64,000 nucleotides of DNA from Deefgea chitinilytica. Its GTDB lineage: Bacteria; Pseudomonadota; Gammaproteobacteria; Burkholderiales; Chitinibacteraceae. The notes below the pieces were generated by a model. It worked only from the letters and a program-made list of their open reading frames with translations, did no database searches and was not told where the DNA came from. Of the stretch, positions 25,595-34,794 are shown piece after piece. The stretch covers positions 119,885 through 183,884 of the forward strand of contig NZ_WOFE01000004.1 in the NCBI RefSeq assembly GCF_016881405.1, read 5' to 3'. Both the position numbers and the translations under genes were made by a program. Positions within the stretch are counted from its first letter, which is position 1. Each line of letters opens with the position of its first letter.

Positions 25595-26227
25595 TTAATT
25601 GAGTTTGTCTTGGTTTGGCTCTGCTTGGCGCAGACTAACGGTTGCGCCGCTAGGTATTCCTTCTTGTTCCCAGCGGTCAAATTCGGCCATGATTGTGTCG
25701 TAGGTTTGTTGGCTGATTTCCGGCAGCGTTCCACCTAGCGCTTCTTTAGCTTGAGTAAACCCTAATTCGACGGCATCGCGGATTTTTTTCATTTGTGCAG
25801 GATCATCGCCGATTGCAAATTTGGCAAAGCTTAAAATGCGCTCAGAGACTTTTCTTACCCCCATCTCGCCATCTTCAGAGATTGCAGCTTTTGCGGCATC
25901 AATGGTGTCTTGGTCTACCGTCAGTTTTTGCTCTCCACTGATGACTTTGGACATCGTCAAGCCTTGTTGTTCCAGCAAGGGGCGAATCAAATTCATCATT
26001 GCTTCTACCTGACGCTCAGAGTCTTCGAGCATGGTGGTCAGTTCGGCGGGCATCACGCGAGGCTTGCTATAAGTGAGCGCTTCTGGAGTTTGCCCAGTGA
26101 GTATGACTTTGTCTGCAGTATTTGCTGCTGTCTGTTCGCTGGGCTTGATTTGTTTCATGTCAGCGCTGGCTTTGCTAATAGAAAGATTGCTGGTCATGCT
26201 GCTGGAGCTGGAAATTTGGAGCGACAT
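25595..26227 (-). CDS. DUF5610-like protein
   Basis: 210 residues, soluble, no signal peptide. Ser/Thr-rich N-terminus (MSLQISSSSSMTSNLSISK), then a helical region; the C-terminal part (AVELGFTQAKEALGGTLPEI, SQQTYDTIMAEFDRW) resembles the DUF5610 ending as I remember it. AAGGTG lies about 10 bp before the ATG at 26227. Function unknown; DUF5610 proteins are often found in flagellated Proteobacteria. Isolated gene, with about 220 bp of unassigned sequence towards parA. Confidence 0.6.
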   Translation of the reverse strand: MSLQISSSSSMTSNLSISKASADMKQIKPSEQTAANTADKVILTGQTPEALTYSKPRVMPAELTTMLEDSERQVEAMMNLIRPLLEQQGLTMSKVISGEQKLTVDQDTIDAAKAAISEDGEMGVRKVSERILSFAKFAIGDDPAQMKKIRDAVELGFTQAKEALGGTLPEISQQTYDTIMAEFDRWEQEGIPSGATVSLRQAEPNQDKLN

Positions 26228-26357
26228 TTCAATCACCTTCATCAAATCAGTATGGGTCTCTAGTTGTTATATCGTCTTAAAGTACTGAATTAATAGGTAA
26301 ATAATGCCGATTCTCAGGTGAAAGGATGATTTTCCTGTGTGAGTTGACGAGCGGTAG

Positions 26358-27149
26358 CTAGGGGCTGTTATGCAGCGTTTTTTTGACTTCAGTATGGGTT
26401 AAGTACTGGCCTAAAATCCGCTGCATGGTGCCGTCGGTATTCATGGTCTGAATGATATTTTTCCATTGCTCAGCTTCACTGGCTGTGAAGTGTTTTTTCG
26501 ATAGAATCAGACCGTGAGGTACTGGTTTTTCGAGCGGTGCCCAATCGTGGATCGATATCAAATGCGGCATGCCAAGCTTAGGAATGTAGTAGCCATATAC
26601 GGGACTTTGTGAAAATAAACCGTGTATGCGGCCCGCTTTGAGTAGCTCAAAGAGTTGTTCAGCACTGGCGGTTTCAAGCAATCTATTTTGTTCCCGTAGT
26701 TGAGTTAAGAATTGGTCTTGTGTTTCGCCGTGTTTAAAGGCGCGAACTGCGCCCCACTGTAGCGATGGGGTGTTTAAAAAGTCTTCAAAAGAGTTGATTG
26801 TGGTGCTGAGGTTTTTAGAAATGACGCTGATATTTTTGATGTTGAGATAGGGGGCAAACCATGCAAATTGTTCGCGAGCAGGATTTTGTATTCCCGACAC
26901 GCTCATCGCGATCTCGCCAGACTCGAGATCTTTCCAAATCCGTGCGCGCGGTAAAACGGTGCTGACAAAATGGCAGCCTGTTCGCTGTTTTAGTTCGTCA
27001 ATCACATCTCGATCGATTCCTTTGCCGGCTGAATAGAGCAAGCCGAAATCATAAAAGGCCACTTTAATCATAGCGGGGCACTGTGGCGCAGCAATAACGT
27101 TGCTGGCGACACACATCATGAATATAAACAGGGCTTTAGTTTTGGGCAT
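26358..27149 (-). CDS. Periplasmic solute-binding protein (SBP_bac_3-like)
   Basis: 263 residues with a signal peptide (MPKTKALFIFMMCVASNVIA). Bilobed binding-protein features: IKVAFYDFGLLYSAGKGIDR, then VLPRARIWKDLESGEIAMSVSG and LLKAGRIHGLFSQ. It has no linked permease or ATPase and instead is divergent from the PAS/GAF/GGDEF/EAL gene, so a sensory role is as likely as transport. Ligand unknown; the family is mainly amino-acid binding. Confidence 0.75.
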   Translation of the reverse strand: MPKTKALFIFMMCVASNVIAAPQCPAMIKVAFYDFGLLYSAGKGIDRDVIDELKQRTGCHFVSTVLPRARIWKDLESGEIAMSVSGIQNPAREQFAWFAPYLNIKNISVISKNLSTTINSFEDFLNTPSLQWGAVRAFKHGETQDQFLTQLREQNRLLETASAEQLFELLKAGRIHGLFSQSPVYGYYIPKLGMPHLISIHDWAPLEKPVPHGLILSKKHFTASEAEQWKNIIQTMNTDGTMQRILGQYLTHTEVKKTLHNSP

Positions 27150-27389
27150 ACTGTTAGCGTTGTATAACAACTGAATTATTTGCAATTTAGTCTAAAAAAA
27201 TCAAAGCAAAAGATAATAAGTGCAATCTGTGTTACTGAAATCCGCCACGCCAATTTTGAGCTCTGGCTCGGTGTGTTGTTGGTGTTTTGCTATTCAGTGT
27301 TTTCTCAGCCATGATGAATGATGTGATATTAACGTGATGGTTTGCATGTTGTTGATTTGAATACAATAAGCAGAGGAATCTCTTTTTAC

Positions 27390-29993
27390 ATGCCGATAAA
27401 CAAGCTCGCCGCGGAAGATTTCGATTTTTTTCGAGATTTTCTGGATGCTTTGCCAGTTCAGTGCTTTGTCAAAGATGCACAGGGCAATGCTTTGCTGATG
27501 AATAAAGCATGTGAAGAAGCACTAGGTGTTCCTTTTTCAGTGGTGAAAGGTGAAAAAATTAAGCAGTTTTTTCCAGCTGAGCAATGGCAGCGATTTTTTC
27601 TGCGTGATTTGAGTGTTTTTGAAGCGCATCAAACGATCTCATCCGAAGAAACATTCTTTAGTGCTAAGCATGGGCAAAATCGGGTTGGTTATGTGGTAAA
27701 GAATCCTTTGTATGATGAGCAAGGTAAGCCGCAATATATTATTGGTTCGACGATTGATATCACCGAGCAAAAGCAACTGCAGCAGCAAGTCGACAATGAA
27801 CTTGAAATGCTGAAACTGCAAGTGGCAGACGCCCCTCTGCAAACCATACTTGAGCAGTTTGCGCGCAGTTTTGAGGCGACTTTTCCCGGGACAATGTGTT
27901 CAATTTTATTGTTAGATGAGTGTGGCTTGCACTTAACACATGGCGTCGCGCCAAGCTTGCCGGCGGATTATTGTGCTGCCATTGATGGTTTGACGATTGG
28001 TCAGGGAGTCGGTTCTTGTGGCACGGCGGCCTACACTGGGCAGTCGACGATTGTGGCGGATATCGCCAGCGATCCACTGTGGCAAGATTATGCCGCTTTG
28101 GCGCTCTCACACGGATTAGCGTCGTGCTGGTCTATTCCCATTATCTCGACCAAGGGCAAGGTGTTAGGCACTTTTGCAAATTACCATGCTTATCCTTGCT
28201 CGCCACAGGCGATTGAGCTGCAAGCGATTAAGCGCGCGGCTTATTTGATTGGCTTGGCAATTGAGCACGATCGCGCAGAGAGGCAGCTAGCGCAGGATCA
28301 AAAAAAACAACAAGAAGCCGCGCAGCATACACAAACCATTTTGGACAATATGGTCGACGGGGTGGTTACGATTGGTGTCGATGGTGTGATTGAGAGCTTT
28401 AATGCGGCGGCGAGTCGCATTTTTGGTTTTCAAGCGGATGAAATCGTGGGTAGAAATGTCTCCATATTGATGCCAGAGCCACATGCAAGCCACCACGATG
28501 CGTATTTGCGTCACCACTTTGATACGGGGGAGCACCGAGTGATCGGTCAGCCGCGCGAAGTGGTCGGCAGGCGTAAAAACGGCAGTTTATTTCCGATGAG
28601 ATTGTCTGTTTCAAAAACGACGCGCGCAGGACAGGCTATTTTTATTGGCTTGGTGAGCGACATTACGCAAGAGCATCAACGGACTCAAGAAATTCACCGT
28701 TTGGCATTTTATGATGCGCTAACCGGCTTGCCTAATCGCCGATTGCTGATGGATCGAATCAAAAAAGCGATGATCGCCTCTGCGCGCTCTGGGCATTATG
28801 GCGCGGTGATGTTTTTAGATTTGGATCATTTCAAACAATTGAACGATACGCATGGTCATGATGTGGGGGATGTTTTACTGCAGCAAGTTTCGGCGCGTTT
28901 GCTGTCGTGCGTTCGGGAAAGTGATAGTGTGGCGCGCTTGGGTGGGGATGAGTTTGTCATTTTGCTGGAAGCGCTTAGTTTGCATGAGGCTGAGGCTGCT
29001 AATCAGGCAAAATGGGTTGCCACTAAAATTTTGGAGACGCTTGGTCGGCCCTATAGCTTGTGCGGTATTGAGCATTTGAGTACCCCGAGTATTGGTATTG
29101 TATTGTTTTTGGCCGAGCAAACCTCAATCGAAGAGCTGCTCAAGAAAGCCGATGTGGCTATGTATCAAGCAAAGGCTGCGGGGCGTAACACCGCTTGTTT
29201 TTTTGATCCTGAAATGCAGGCTGCTGCAGCGATTCAAGCTGATTTAGAAAAATCATTGCGCGATGCCTTAACGCGCGAGCAGTTTTTTCTTGAATACCAA
29301 ATTCAGTGTAATGCCGCGGGGCACATTCTTGGGGTCGAAGCATTGGTGCGTTGGCAGCATCCTACCTTAGGGAAAGTATTGCCCGAGGTGTTTATCCCTA
29401 TGGCCGAAGAAACGGGGGTGATTGTGCCGCTGGGCTTGTGGGTATTAGAGCAGGCCTTAGGACAGCTGTGTGTTTGGTCGAGATACCCAAAGAGTCAGTC
29501 CTGGATGTTGGCGGTCAATATGAGTGGCTTGCAACTGGCTCATCCTAATTTTGTAGACAGTGTGATCCGTGTTCTGCGGCAAACGGGAGCAAATCCAGCG
29601 CGAGTCAGAATCGAGTTGACTGAAGGCGCAATGCAGAAAGATATCGATGAGATTATTGGCAAAATGAATGAGTTAAAAGCCTTGGGGGTCAGTTTTTCGC
29701 TTGATCACTTTGGCACTGGTTATTCGTCTTTGCTGCATCTAAAACGCTTGCCGCTCGCGCAATTAAAAATTGATGCTAGCTTTGTGCGTGATCTTCATTG
29801 TAATCCGAGTAATGCGATGCTGGCGCAAGCGGTGATTTCATTGGGGCATGGTTTTGATCTTGCGGTGATTGCAGAAGGAGTCGAGTGTGCCGAGCAGCAA
29901 GAGCGTTTAGAGCACATGGGTTGTGATGCATTTCAGGGGCATTTATTCGGCAGACCTGTCGGGGCAGAGCAACTGCATCATTATTTTGATTGA
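27390..29993 (+). CDS. PAS-GAF-PAS-GGDEF-EAL cyclic-di-GMP signalling protein
   Basis: 867 residues, no transmembrane helix. Order: PAS (about 8-125), GAF (about 150-300, with GVGSCGTAA), PAS (about 320-430, with FGFQADEIVGRN), GGDEF domain with intact GGDEF at 518-522 and an EAL domain with EAL at 650-652. Most EAL catalytic residues are present (LAVNMS, RIELTEG, LKIDASF, IAEGVE, FQGHLFG), but the usual Asp-Asp pair reads Asp772-His773 (DHFGTGYSS), so phosphodiesterase activity may be weak. It may make and/or degrade c-di-GMP in response to redox, gas or ligand. ATG at 27390 preferred (AGAGGA upstream); TTG 27342 is an alternative. Confidence 0.88.
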   Translation: MPINKLAAEDFDFFRDFLDALPVQCFVKDAQGNALLMNKACEEALGVPFSVVKGEKIKQFFPAEQWQRFFLRDLSVFEAHQTISSEETFFSAKHGQNRVGYVVKNPLYDEQGKPQYIIGSTIDITEQKQLQQQVDNELEMLKLQVADAPLQTILEQFARSFEATFPGTMCSILLLDECGLHLTHGVAPSLPADYCAAIDGLTIGQGVGSCGTAAYTGQSTIVADIASDPLWQDYAALALSHGLASCWSIPIISTKGKVLGTFANYHAYPCSPQAIELQAIKRAAYLIGLAIEHDRAERQLAQDQKKQQEAAQHTQTILDNMVDGVVTIGVDGVIESFNAAASRIFGFQADEIVGRNVSILMPEPHASHHDAYLRHHFDTGEHRVIGQPREVVGRRKNGSLFPMRLSVSKTTRAGQAIFIGLVSDITQEHQRTQEIHRLAFYDALTGLPNRRLLMDRIKKAMIASARSGHYGAVMFLDLDHFKQLNDTHGHDVGDVLLQQVSARLLSCVRESDSVARLGGDEFVILLEALSLHEAEAANQAKWVATKILETLGRPYSLCGIEHLSTPSIGIVLFLAEQTSIEELLKKADVAMYQAKAAGRNTACFFDPEMQAAAAIQADLEKSLRDALTREQFFLEYQIQCNAAGHILGVEALVRWQHPTLGKVLPEVFIPMAEETGVIVPLGLWVLEQALGQLCVWSRYPKSQSWMLAVNMSGLQLAHPNFVDSVIRVLRQTGANPARVRIELTEGAMQKDIDEIIGKMNELKALGVSFSLDHFGTGYSSLLHLKRLPLAQLKIDASFVRDLHCNPSNAMLAQAVISLGHGFDLAVIAEGVECAEQQERLEHMGCDAFQGHLFGRPVGAEQLHHYFD

Positions 29994-29996
29994 TGA

Positions 29997-30045
29997 GGTA
30001 TTGCTCTGTATCCAATGCTGTATATTGCTTTTGGCAATATACGCC
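29997..30045. repeat. REP-like palindrome, copy 3 (divergent)
   Basis: GGTATTGCTCTGTATCC, then GGCAATATACGCC, directly after the stop of the GGDEF/EAL gene. The left half matches the family well, the right half poorly. Confidence 0.55.
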
Positions 30046-30151
30046 ACAGATTGTAGTCAAAGCGCCGATTTGATTCGGTGCTTTGAGAATGGCAGTTGCA
30101 AGTGCGAGGGTTGGTAGCGCTGGATTTTTGCCGCCCCACGTCACCCCCCCA

Positions 30152-30859
30152 CTAGGCTTGGATAATAAACACCGTAGGCCGTTTATGAATCACTGGCTCG
30201 GGTTTCTTTTTCCATTGTCCAACTTCCAACGTTAAAATTTCTTGATTGGGCAGCGTAATATCGCAGGCCACAGTGAGGCGGGTGCCGGGTTTTAGGCTGG
30301 CTAGTAGCGCTTGAAATAGCGCACCATTGCGGTAGGGCGTTTCGATGAATAGCTCTGCTTGGCTTTCTTTGGTTGATGTGGCTTCCAGTTGACGAATCGC
30401 AGCTACGCGACCTGTCGCATCCGAAGGTAAATAACCGTTAAAACGGAATTTTTGCCCATTCGCGCCCGATGCCATCAGTGCTAACAAGAGCGATGAAGGG
30501 CCAACCAGTGGTACAACTTTGATGCCGCGTTGATGCGCCAATTGCACGAGACGGGCGCCTGGGTCGGCCACGCCGGGGCAGCCTGCTTCTGACATCAAGC
30601 CTACGTCAATCCCATCGAGTAGCGGTTTTAAGAGCGCAAAGACTTCGTGATCTTTGGTGTGTTCGGATAATTCATCCATTTGCAGGCTACGTAGTTCATG
30701 CGGTGTGCCAAACATTTTTAGATGCGCGCGCGTCGTTTTGGCATTTTCGACCACAAAATGAGTGAGTCGTTTGGCGATTTCAATCACATCGGCCGGCAGA
30801 ATGTCATTGAGCGTATCGCCCCCCATTGGGGCTGGAATAAGGTAGAGAATGCCGGACAT
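30152..30859 (-). CDS. RsmI-like tetrapyrrole-methylase family methyltransferase
   Basis: 235 residues. SAM-dependent methylase of the RsmI/CbiF superfamily: LYLIPAPMGGDTLNDILP at the N-terminus, GLMSEAGCPGVADPGARLVQ, LVGPSSLLLALMASG and a C-terminal LFIETPYRNGALFQALL. It is shorter than canonical 16S rRNA methyltransferase RsmI (about 280) and the N-terminal loop differs (APMGGDT instead of the RsmI ATPIGN type), so it is more probably a paralogue of unknown target. Upstream lies the repeat pair copy C, then maf. Confidence 0.8.
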   Translation of the reverse strand: MSGILYLIPAPMGGDTLNDILPADVIEIAKRLTHFVVENAKTTRAHLKMFGTPHELRSLQMDELSEHTKDHEVFALLKPLLDGIDVGLMSEAGCPGVADPGARLVQLAHQRGIKVVPLVGPSSLLLALMASGANGQKFRFNGYLPSDATGRVAAIRQLEATSTKESQAELFIETPYRNGALFQALLASLKPGTRLTVACDITLPNQEILTLEVGQWKKKPEPVIHKRPTVFIIQA

Positions 30860-30917
30860 GGTATTTTGATCCAAAAGAGTAGAAATTACAGTTTGGGGCG
30901 AAAAGCAAAACTGAATT

Positions 30918-31042
30918 GTCCACGAAAAGCATGAAAAACACGAAATATAGCATTCGGGCGTACCTGAATTTATTCGAGCATTGCGCCAATGATTGCTCGA
31001 GTGTTTGCTTTTGTTTGTGCTTTTTGTGTCTTTCGTGGACTC
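30918..31042. repeat. Inverted pair of CACGAAAA-type repeats, copy C
   Basis: Left arm (30918-30946) GTCCACGAAAAGCATG; right arm (about 31013-31042) ends GTCTTTCGTGGACTC. About 65 bp separates the arms. It occupies the gap between maf and the RsmI-like gene. Confidence 0.8.
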
Positions 31043-31062
31043 AAGGTTTTGATTTTGTTGAA

Positions 31063-31668
31063 TTACAGAATCGCAAATCCTTCTGCATTGAGCATCGTAA
31101 TCAGCTCAATCAGCGGCAAGCCAATAATTGCAGCGGGGTCTTTGCCTTCTATCGCCGCAATCATCACAATCCCCAAACCTTCGGTTTTAGCACTGCCAGC
31201 GCAATTGTAGGGTTGTTCGCGCTGCAAATAAGTTTCAATTTGCGCGTCGCTATAATTGCGCATCGTCACGGTTGTAATATCGACATGGCTTTGCGTATGG
31301 CCGGTGGCCGTATTGTAAAGACAGAGTGCCGTATGAAAGGCGATGGTTTGCCCGCGCATCTTTGCTAACTGCCGAACGGCACGCTCAAAGTTGCCTGGTT
31401 TGCCCAGTTGCTCGCCATTGAGTAACGCAACTTGATCCGAGCCAATAATCAAGCTGTTTGGGAACTGCGCTGCGAGTACTTTCGCTTTTGCAATTGCGAG
31501 GCGTTCGCTGGTCTGCGCGGCGGTTTCCTCGGGCAGTGGCGACTCGTCCAAATCGGGGGCTGCGGTGATAAACGGAATACCAAGCCGAGATAAAAGTTCT
31601 TTTCGATACAGTGATGTAGACGCCAAAACGAGTTGTGGTGGGGTCGTCGCGTGAGAAGTCGTGGTCAT
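31063..31668 (-). CDS. Maf-family nucleotide pyrophosphatase (YceF subgroup)
   Basis: 201 residues. Maf signature LVLASTSLYRKELLSRLGIPF, IIGSDQVALLNGEQLGKP and CAGSAKTEGLG; the Q-V after GSD and its location beside yceD-rpmF point to the YceF subgroup acting on 7-methyl-GTP. It removes modified or non-canonical nucleotides. ATG at 31668 fits the family; an alternative upstream start at 31695 adds nine residues. Divergent from yceD. Confidence 0.88.
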   Translation of the reverse strand: MTTTSHATTPPQLVLASTSLYRKELLSRLGIPFITAAPDLDESPLPEETAAQTSERLAIAKAKVLAAQFPNSLIIGSDQVALLNGEQLGKPGNFERAVRQLAKMRGQTIAFHTALCLYNTATGHTQSHVDITTVTMRNYSDAQIETYLQREQPYNCAGSAKTEGLGIVMIAAIEGKDPAAIIGLPLIELITMLNAEGFAIL

Positions 31669-31703
31669 GATGTTCAACTTAGGCCTTAAAAGCACAAAAT
31701 ACT

Positions 31704-31731
31704 TTGACAGAGGGTAGTGGTCGATTATATC
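31704..31731 (+). promoter_or_regulatory. Predicted sigma-70 promoter of the yceD-rpmF-plsX-fab cluster
   Basis: TTGACA at 31704-31709, 16-bp spacer, TATATC at 31726-31731; the yceD start is 32 bp further. It could drive ribosomal protein L32 and the first lipid genes. Confidence 0.65.
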
Positions 31732-31763
31732 ATGCGCGGTTTCCGGTTCGAGCTAGTAGCCAC

Positions 31764-32258
31764 ATGACGGTGATTCATAGCGCGGAATTTGCGCAAGAAG
31801 GTCGAGAACTTCAAGGTTCTATCCCACTTTCGCAGCTCTCACGCTTGAGTGATCTGTTAGCCAATCCATCAGGCGAAGTCGTTTGGCATATTGAGAGTGG
31901 TGTGGATGAATTGCAGCGCCCTTGGCTTTATTTAGAAGTGAAAGGTACTTTGCAATTGATTTGTCAGCGCTGCCTATCGGCGGCGCCTTGGCAGCTCCAT
32001 GCAGAAACCGTGTTGACACAGTTTGCTACCGAGGAACAAATCGACGACGCTGAGGCGCACGATGAAGACCTCGAAGGTATTCTGATCGATCCGGAGCTAG
32101 ATATTGAAACACTGGTTGAAGATGAGATCTTACTCGCTTTGCCAGTAGCGCTAACACATGATGTATGTGATGGCGATGACGCGCTGGCCAAATTGGCAAG
32201 CGATAAACCTAATCCGTTTGCAGCCCTGGCTCAGTTGAAAACCAGGAAAGCGGAATAA
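31764..32258 (+). CDS. yceD: YceD/DUF177 family protein
   Basis: 164 residues. DUF177 pattern: LEVKGTLQLICQRCLSA with the paired cysteines, an acidic centre, then GILIDPELDIETLVEDEILLALPV and the C-terminal NPFAALAQLKTRK. The family is linked to 23S rRNA accumulation in bacteria and plants. Always followed by rpmF, as here (28 bp). ATG at 31764 was chosen as the family start; the frame extends to 31704 through the promoter. Confidence 0.88.
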   Translation: MTVIHSAEFAQEGRELQGSIPLSQLSRLSDLLANPSGEVVWHIESGVDELQRPWLYLEVKGTLQLICQRCLSAAPWQLHAETVLTQFATEEQIDDAEAHDEDLEGILIDPELDIETLVEDEILLALPVALTHDVCDGDDALAKLASDKPNPFAALAQLKTRKAE

Positions 32259-32286
32259 ACAACTGAGTACTTAGGAGTATTACAAC

Positions 32287-32466
32287 ATGGCAGTTCAACA
32301 AAACAAAAAATCACCTTCGAAACGTGGCATGCACCGCGCTCATGACTTCCTTTCTGCTCCAGCATTGTCTGTTGATGCAGCAACAGGTGAAGTTCATCGT
32401 CCACACCACATTTCTCCGAACGGTTTTTACAATGGCCGTCGTGTGATCAAAGCTAAGGGCGAATAA
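32287..32466 (+). CDS. rpmF: 50S ribosomal protein L32
   Basis: 59 residues, starting [20 protein letters not shown] and ending [14 protein letters not shown], typical of bacterial L32. It is the form without the zinc cysteines. AGGAG precedes the ATG by 10 bp. Preceded by yceD and followed by plsX. Confidence 0.97.
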   Translation: MAVQQNKKSPSKRGMHRAHDFLSAPALSVDAATGEVHRPHHISPNGFYNGRRVIKAKGE

Positions 32467-32522
32467 TCGCAACCTGGCTGTTTTAGCTGAGTAGGTGTAT
32501 CTTCGCCTAGCTAGCCAGTATT

Positions 32523-32567
32523 ACGGCGCAAGTGAGTGTCTCTTTGAGAATTACTCCCTTGCGCCGT
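32523..32567 (+). promoter_or_regulatory. Stable hairpin between rpmF and plsX
   Basis: ACGGCGCAAG (32523-32532) pairs perfectly with CTTGCGCCGT (32558-32567), extended inward by GAGT/ACTC. No T-tract follows, so it is more likely an attenuating or mRNA-stabilising structure than a full terminator. Confidence 0.6.
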
Positions 32568-32659
32568 TCGTCATTCTAGTCTTTGAGTGGATTTAGGGGC
32601 GTCGTCGCCTTCAAGGGCTGACGATTATGTTCCTCTGTTTTTGATTTTAAGGTGTACTG

Positions 32660-33700
32660 ATGGATATCACTGTCGCAGTTGATGCCATGGGTGGCGATCA
32701 CGGTACCCATGTCACGGTGCCTGCCGCATTGCGCTTTTTGCGCGACAATCCCGATGTCAATATCGTTTTGGTTGGGCTTGAAGATGCTATTGCTGCTGAA
32801 TTAAAAGCGCATCATGCCGTAACGCACCCGCGTTTGCGTATCCATGCTGCAACTGAAGTGGTGACGATGGATGAGTCACCGCAATCGGCGATGAAAAATA
32901 AAAAAGATTCGTCGATGCGCGTTGCCATTAATTTGGTGAAATCGGGTGAGGCGAATGCCTGTGTTTCTGCCGGTAATACCGGTGCTTTGATGGCGACGGC
33001 ACGCTTTGTGCTCAAAACCATTCCGGGGATTGATCGCCCGGCGATTGCCAAATTAATGCCAACGATGAAAGGCCAAACGGCCATGCTCGATTTGGGTGCC
33101 AATGTCGATTCAACGCCGTTGCAATTAACACAATTTGCCATTATGGGCTCGGCCATGTTTGCGGCTTTGAAGCATGTGAATGCGCCAACTGTGGGCTTGC
33201 TCAATATTGGCTCGGAAGACATCAAAGGCAATGAGGCGGTGAAAGAGGCTGCGGAGATGATCCGCAAAACGCGTTTGAATTTCCATGGCAATGTCGAAGG
33301 TAACGATATCTATCGTGGTACGGTTGATGTGGTGGCCTGCGATGGTTTCACTGGCAATGTGGCCTTGAAAGTTTCGGAAGGGCTGGTCAAGATGATTGCC
33401 ACCTTCTTGAAAGAAGAATTCAACCGGAATTGGTTTACCAAATTCGTCGCGCTGTTGGCGATGCCTTTATTAAAGCGTTTTAAATCACGATTGGATCCAG
33501 ATCGCTTTAATGGCGCATCTTTCTTGGGCTTGCGCGGGATTGTGGTAAAAAGTCATGGCGGCGCGAATAAAAACGCTTTCTACTGGGCGTTGGCGCAAGC
33601 CGTTGAGGAAGCGCGCTCTGGCATGATTCAACGCATTACCGAGCAGGTCGAGCAAGAGTTGCTGCATCTGAATGCAGTGGTGGAATCTACGGTAAATTGA
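32660..33700 (+). CDS. plsX: Phosphate acyltransferase PlsX
   Basis: 346 residues, the normal size. Opens [11 protein letters not shown]; further motifs [38 protein letters not shown] and [17 protein letters not shown]. It makes acyl-phosphate from acyl-ACP for phosphatidic acid synthesis at the membrane. Leads into fabH-fabD-fabG-acpP-fabF. Confidence 0.97.
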   Translation: MDITVAVDAMGGDHGTHVTVPAALRFLRDNPDVNIVLVGLEDAIAAELKAHHAVTHPRLRIHAATEVVTMDESPQSAMKNKKDSSMRVAINLVKSGEANACVSAGNTGALMATARFVLKTIPGIDRPAIAKLMPTMKGQTAMLDLGANVDSTPLQLTQFAIMGSAMFAALKHVNAPTVGLLNIGSEDIKGNEAVKEAAEMIRKTRLNFHGNVEGNDIYRGTVDVVACDGFTGNVALKVSEGLVKMIATFLKEEFNRNWFTKFVALLAMPLLKRFKSRLDPDRFNGASFLGLRGIVVKSHGGANKNAFYWALAQAVEEARSGMIQRITEQVEQELLHLNAVVESTVN

Positions 33701-33702
33701 TT

Positions 33703-33751
33703 GGGTATTGGCTTGTAGCTATTGTAATGAAATGGCTGCAAGACAATACCC
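33703..33751. repeat. REP-like palindrome, copy 4
   Basis: GGGTATTGGCTTGTAGC, then GGCTGCAAGACAATACCC: nearly perfect arms. It fills the gap between plsX and fabH. Confidence 0.85.
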
Positions 33752-33776
33752 AGATTAAAATAATGAGGGGACGTTG

Positions 33777-34733
33777 ATGTATTCCCGTATTGCAGGCACT
33801 GGTTCTTACTTACCAGAAAAAATTCTTACTAATGCCGAGTTGGCGCAACAAGTCGATACAACCGATGAATGGATCGTATCGCGCACCGGGATTCGCCAGC
33901 GCCATTTGGCTTCCCCAGAGCAATTAACCTCTGATTTAGCATTGATTGCCGTTGAGCGCGCTTTGGCCGCCGCCGGGGTTGATAAAAGCGAAGTCGATTT
34001 GCTGATTGTGGCGACCACGACGCCGGATAATATCTTTCCATCAACGGCCTGCATTTTGCAAAACAAACTCGGTGTACATGGCTTTCCGGCATTTGATATG
34101 CAAGCCGTATGCGCTGGCTTTGTTTATGCACTGACCACTGCCGATCAATTTGTGAAAAGTGGCGCGGCGAAATGTGCCGTGGTGGTTGGCGCAGAAACCT
34201 TATCGAATTTGATCGACTGGAATGATCGCGGCACTTGTATTTTGTTTGGTGATGGTGCAGGTGCTGTGGTGCTGAAAGCTTCTGAAGAACCAGGCATTTT
34301 GGCCACACATCTGCACGCCGATGGTCGCTACAACGGCATTTTGAAAACCGACGCACGCCCTAAACAAGGTGCGCTGGTCGGTAATCCCTATGTGTATATG
34401 GAAGGCAATGCGGTGTTTAAATTCGCCGTGAAAGCCTTGGCGGAAGTCGCTGAAAGCACTTTGGCCAAAGCGGGCTTGGAAAAAACTGATATTGATTGGC
34501 TGGTGCCGCATCAAGCCAATATTCGCATTATTGAATCCACCGCAAAACATTTGCAGATGGCTATGGATAATGTGATTGTCACCGTCGATCAGCACGGCAA
34601 TACCTCGGCAGCATCGATCCCATTGGCGTTGGACGCCGGCGTGCGCAGTGGTAAGATTCAGCGCGGCCAAACCTTGTTAATGGAAGGGATTGGTGGTGGC
34701 TTTGCTTGGGGCTCGGTGCTCGTTAAATATTGA
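33777..34733 (+). CDS. fabH: Beta-ketoacyl-ACP synthase III
   Basis: 318 residues. Active-site Cys in [13 protein letters not shown], His in [10 protein letters not shown], Asn in [12 protein letters not shown], and the C-terminal [10 protein letters not shown]. It condenses acetyl-CoA with malonyl-ACP to start fatty acid synthesis. The ATG at 33777 has AGGGG 8 bp upstream; the TTG three bases earlier is unlikely. Confidence 0.97.
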   Translation: MYSRIAGTGSYLPEKILTNAELAQQVDTTDEWIVSRTGIRQRHLASPEQLTSDLALIAVERALAAAGVDKSEVDLLIVATTTPDNIFPSTACILQNKLGVHGFPAFDMQAVCAGFVYALTTADQFVKSGAAKCAVVVGAETLSNLIDWNDRGTCILFGDGAGAVVLKASEEPGILATHLHADGRYNGILKTDARPKQGALVGNPYVYMEGNAVFKFAVKALAEVAESTLAKAGLEKTDIDWLVPHQANIRIIESTAKHLQMAMDNVIVTVDQHGNTSAASIPLALDAGVRSGKIQRGQTLLMEGIGGGFAWGSVLVKY

Positions 34734-34794
34734 TTTGATAGATTGTATGCGGCGCTGTTCAAGCGCCGTTTTACTGTTTGAAAGGAATAAATTA

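Noticed and set aside
25417..25734. Possible 105-residue gene between parA and the DUF5610-like gene
   Set aside because: Overlaps the real gene in another frame; low-complexity composition and no ribosome binding site.
30916..31368. 150-residue plus-strand frame over maf
   Set aside because: It begins in the repeat arm and runs antisense through maf.
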